Positions 14,501-14,720 of a stretch of DNA of 14,720 nucleotides are shown here, in pieces. The DNA is from Acetobacteraceae bacterium (GTDB taxonomy: Bacteria > Pseudomonadota > Alphaproteobacteria > Acetobacterales > Acetobacteraceae), in contig JASHVY010000019.1 in NCBI GenBank assembly GCA_030044345.1, forward strand, positions 1 to 14,720, given 5' to 3'. Below the pieces are notes generated by a model. It was not told the origin of the DNA, did no database searches, and worked only from the letters and a program-made list of their open reading frames with translations. Position 1 is the stretch's first letter. Every line of letters starts with the position of its first letter. A program made the translations under genes and the position numbers.

Positions 14501-14720
14501 AGGCCTCGACCCAGTCGCTCACGAAGGCGGATTTGCGGCTGCCACTCGCCCGGGCGCCGCGCTCTACCATCTCGATACCGCCCGCCCGGACGCACCGCGT
14601 ACGCGCACACTCATTGAAGAGGTCCGCCGCGTGGTGCGCGGCCGCGCCGCCAATCCTGGCTGGATCGCGGGCATGATGCGGCACGGCTATCGCGGGGCTG
14701 CGGACATCGCGCGATCGCTC
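11586..14720 (+). CDS. cobN: Cobaltochelatase large subunit CobN (3' end outside window)
   Basis: CobN is the large, hydrogenobyrinic-diamide-binding subunit of the ATP-dependent aerobic cobalt chelatase (CobN with CobS and CobT), homologous to the magnesium-chelatase H subunit. The frame is open without a break for 1045 codons to the window edge; known CobN proteins are roughly 1100-1300 residues, so about four-fifths or more is here. Family motifs include LGTHGTLEWLPGKAAALS (about 526-543), PVIYPFIVNNPGEAAVAKRR (about 559-578), LPTGRNLFAVDPRAIPT (about 740-756), and VIDLWGSATMRTGGEDLALA (about 786-805), followed by LDRPRVDVTLRISGLFRDAF. No signal peptide or membrane segment is seen. The GTG at 11586 comes 3 nt after the cobW stop. 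It is third in the riboswitch-controlled operon, so B12 should repress it. CobS and CobT (or substitutes) are not in the window. Long open frames on the opposite strand are by-products of its GC-rich codon use. Confidence 0.97.
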   Translation, partial: MHLLVRETRTLDEEEGAVDLGHDPAELVFLSFADSDLGAAASAWLGMGAERPSLRLASLANLRHPMSVDLYAERVIAHARLVVIRLLGGLDYWRYGAEEFASLCRAQGISLALLPGDAREDPRLTALSTVPPDMLAALHAYVQEGGPQNLRQALLLAAQLGGIGEGPTAPPAMVPCAGEYALSVPAGGVLGSVAIIFYRSHLLSGDIAPIEALARALQAHGLGARAIHVSGLKDEAAAAFVVSRLREWRPAVVLNATGFSARQGEAGSPLDAAGVPVLQLVLSGAPRAAWQASPRGLSQTDLAMQVVLPELDGRLLTSAIGFKSEAEPVHGLNFVRKLFRPDTEGLALAAGEAAGWARLATTPRAERRIAILLSDYPAAIGGGQIGYAVGLDSLASLGEIARLLQGAGYDVDNSEMLATRLLQADPVPILALAEYQPLFAKLPETVRERVLAAWGDPSEDPALCDGSFALAYVAGGKFFAAVQPDRGSRLDRKTSYHDPDLPPCHSYLACYLWLREQLGIHALVHLGTHGTLEWLPGKAAALSAACFPAVLAGGLPVIYPFIVNNPGEAAVAKRRLGAVTIGHLTPPLRPAGTHGDATVLERLIEEFAAADGLDRRRTTMLRREILDRALSSGLLAESGGTLDAPEDEALARLDAYLCDLKMMQIRDGLHVFGRAPEPDLRAGTMAALQACCPGLSAEHLDSLLDRSASAERATLLAALDGRFVAPGPAGAPTRGRADVLPTGRNLFAVDPRAIPTRSALALAERTAEDLLRRHRQDHGEWPRSLVIDLWGSATMRTGGEDLALALVLLGARPVWDEGSVRVIGIEILPLVVLDRPRVDVTLRISGLFRDAFETQVLLFDSAVRRIAAQDEDGAWNPLAGAARGLEGRALRLATARVFGPAPGAYGTGVVELLSRGAWEKREELGTAYIAGSAHAYGRALDGVADAPAFAARVAAADGFIHAQDHEETDLLEGLDPVAHEGGFAAATRPGAALYHLDTARPDAPRTRTLIEEVRRVVRGRAANPGWIAGMMRHGYRGAADIARSL

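Noticed and set aside
13476..14684. 402-codon open frame on the minus strand
   Set aside because: Also antisense to cobN, rich in Arg, Gly, His and Gln, with no family resemblance.
1..14720. CRISPR arrays, tRNA/rRNA genes, transposases, prophage or toxin-antitoxin genes
   Set aside because: I looked for these on both strands and saw no periodic repeats with spacers, no cloverleaf or rRNA-like sequence and no matching protein families.

Overview
The window reads as one stretch of chromosome from a high-GC aerobic alphaproteobacterium. An acetic-acid-bacterium-like member of the Acetobacteraceae is my best guess. That guess rests on GC-rich codon use, the cobN/cobW (oxygen-dependent, Pseudomonas denitrificans-type) cobalamin gene set, and AT-rich hairpin repeats of a kind I associate with this family. 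No 16S or other phylogenetic marker is present, so the taxonomy is inference.

Left end (1-449): the C-terminal tail of an RND (AcrB/MexB-type) efflux pump, cut by the window edge. It is followed by a 473-bp non-coding gap (450-922) that holds a two-copy direct repeat and a striking composite palindrome of about 120 bp (612-734).

Sugar block (923-5050, + strand): galU (UDP-glucose synthesis), a phosphomannomutase/phosphoglucomutase, and a cytoplasmic GH15 glucoamylase/trehalase-like hydrolase. The gaps are short (39 and 15 bp), so they are probably co-transcribed. Together they interconvert hexose phosphates, nucleotide sugars and an alpha-glucoside pool.

Cobalamin block (5061-14720): cobC (-), cobD/cbiB (+), cobQ (-), cobO (-), cobU/cobP (-), then, divergently, a cobalamin riboswitch with an intrinsic terminator, a DUF1636 cysteine-rich protein, cobW and cobN (+, running off the right edge). 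The minus-strand trio cobU-cobO-cobQ is tightly overlapping and translationally coupled. The plus-strand trio DUF1636-cobW-cobN is likewise coupled and sits behind the B12 riboswitch. CobN (cobaltochelatase large subunit), CobO (adenosylation), CobQ (amidation), CobC and CobD (aminopropanol arm) and CobU (nucleotide-loop activation) cover cobalt insertion and most of the late pathway. CobS/CobT chelatase subunits, cobalamin synthase, the DMB phosphoribosyltransferase and the corrin-ring methyltransferases are not in this window.

I found no wholly new system. The observations most worth following are the REPIN-like palindrome, the DUF1636 protein of unknown role locked into the cobalt-chelation operon, the asymmetric riboswitch control of two divergent cob operons, and the nearly gap-free head-to-head cobC/cobD starts. 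No tRNA, rRNA, CRISPR, transposase or prophage gene was seen.
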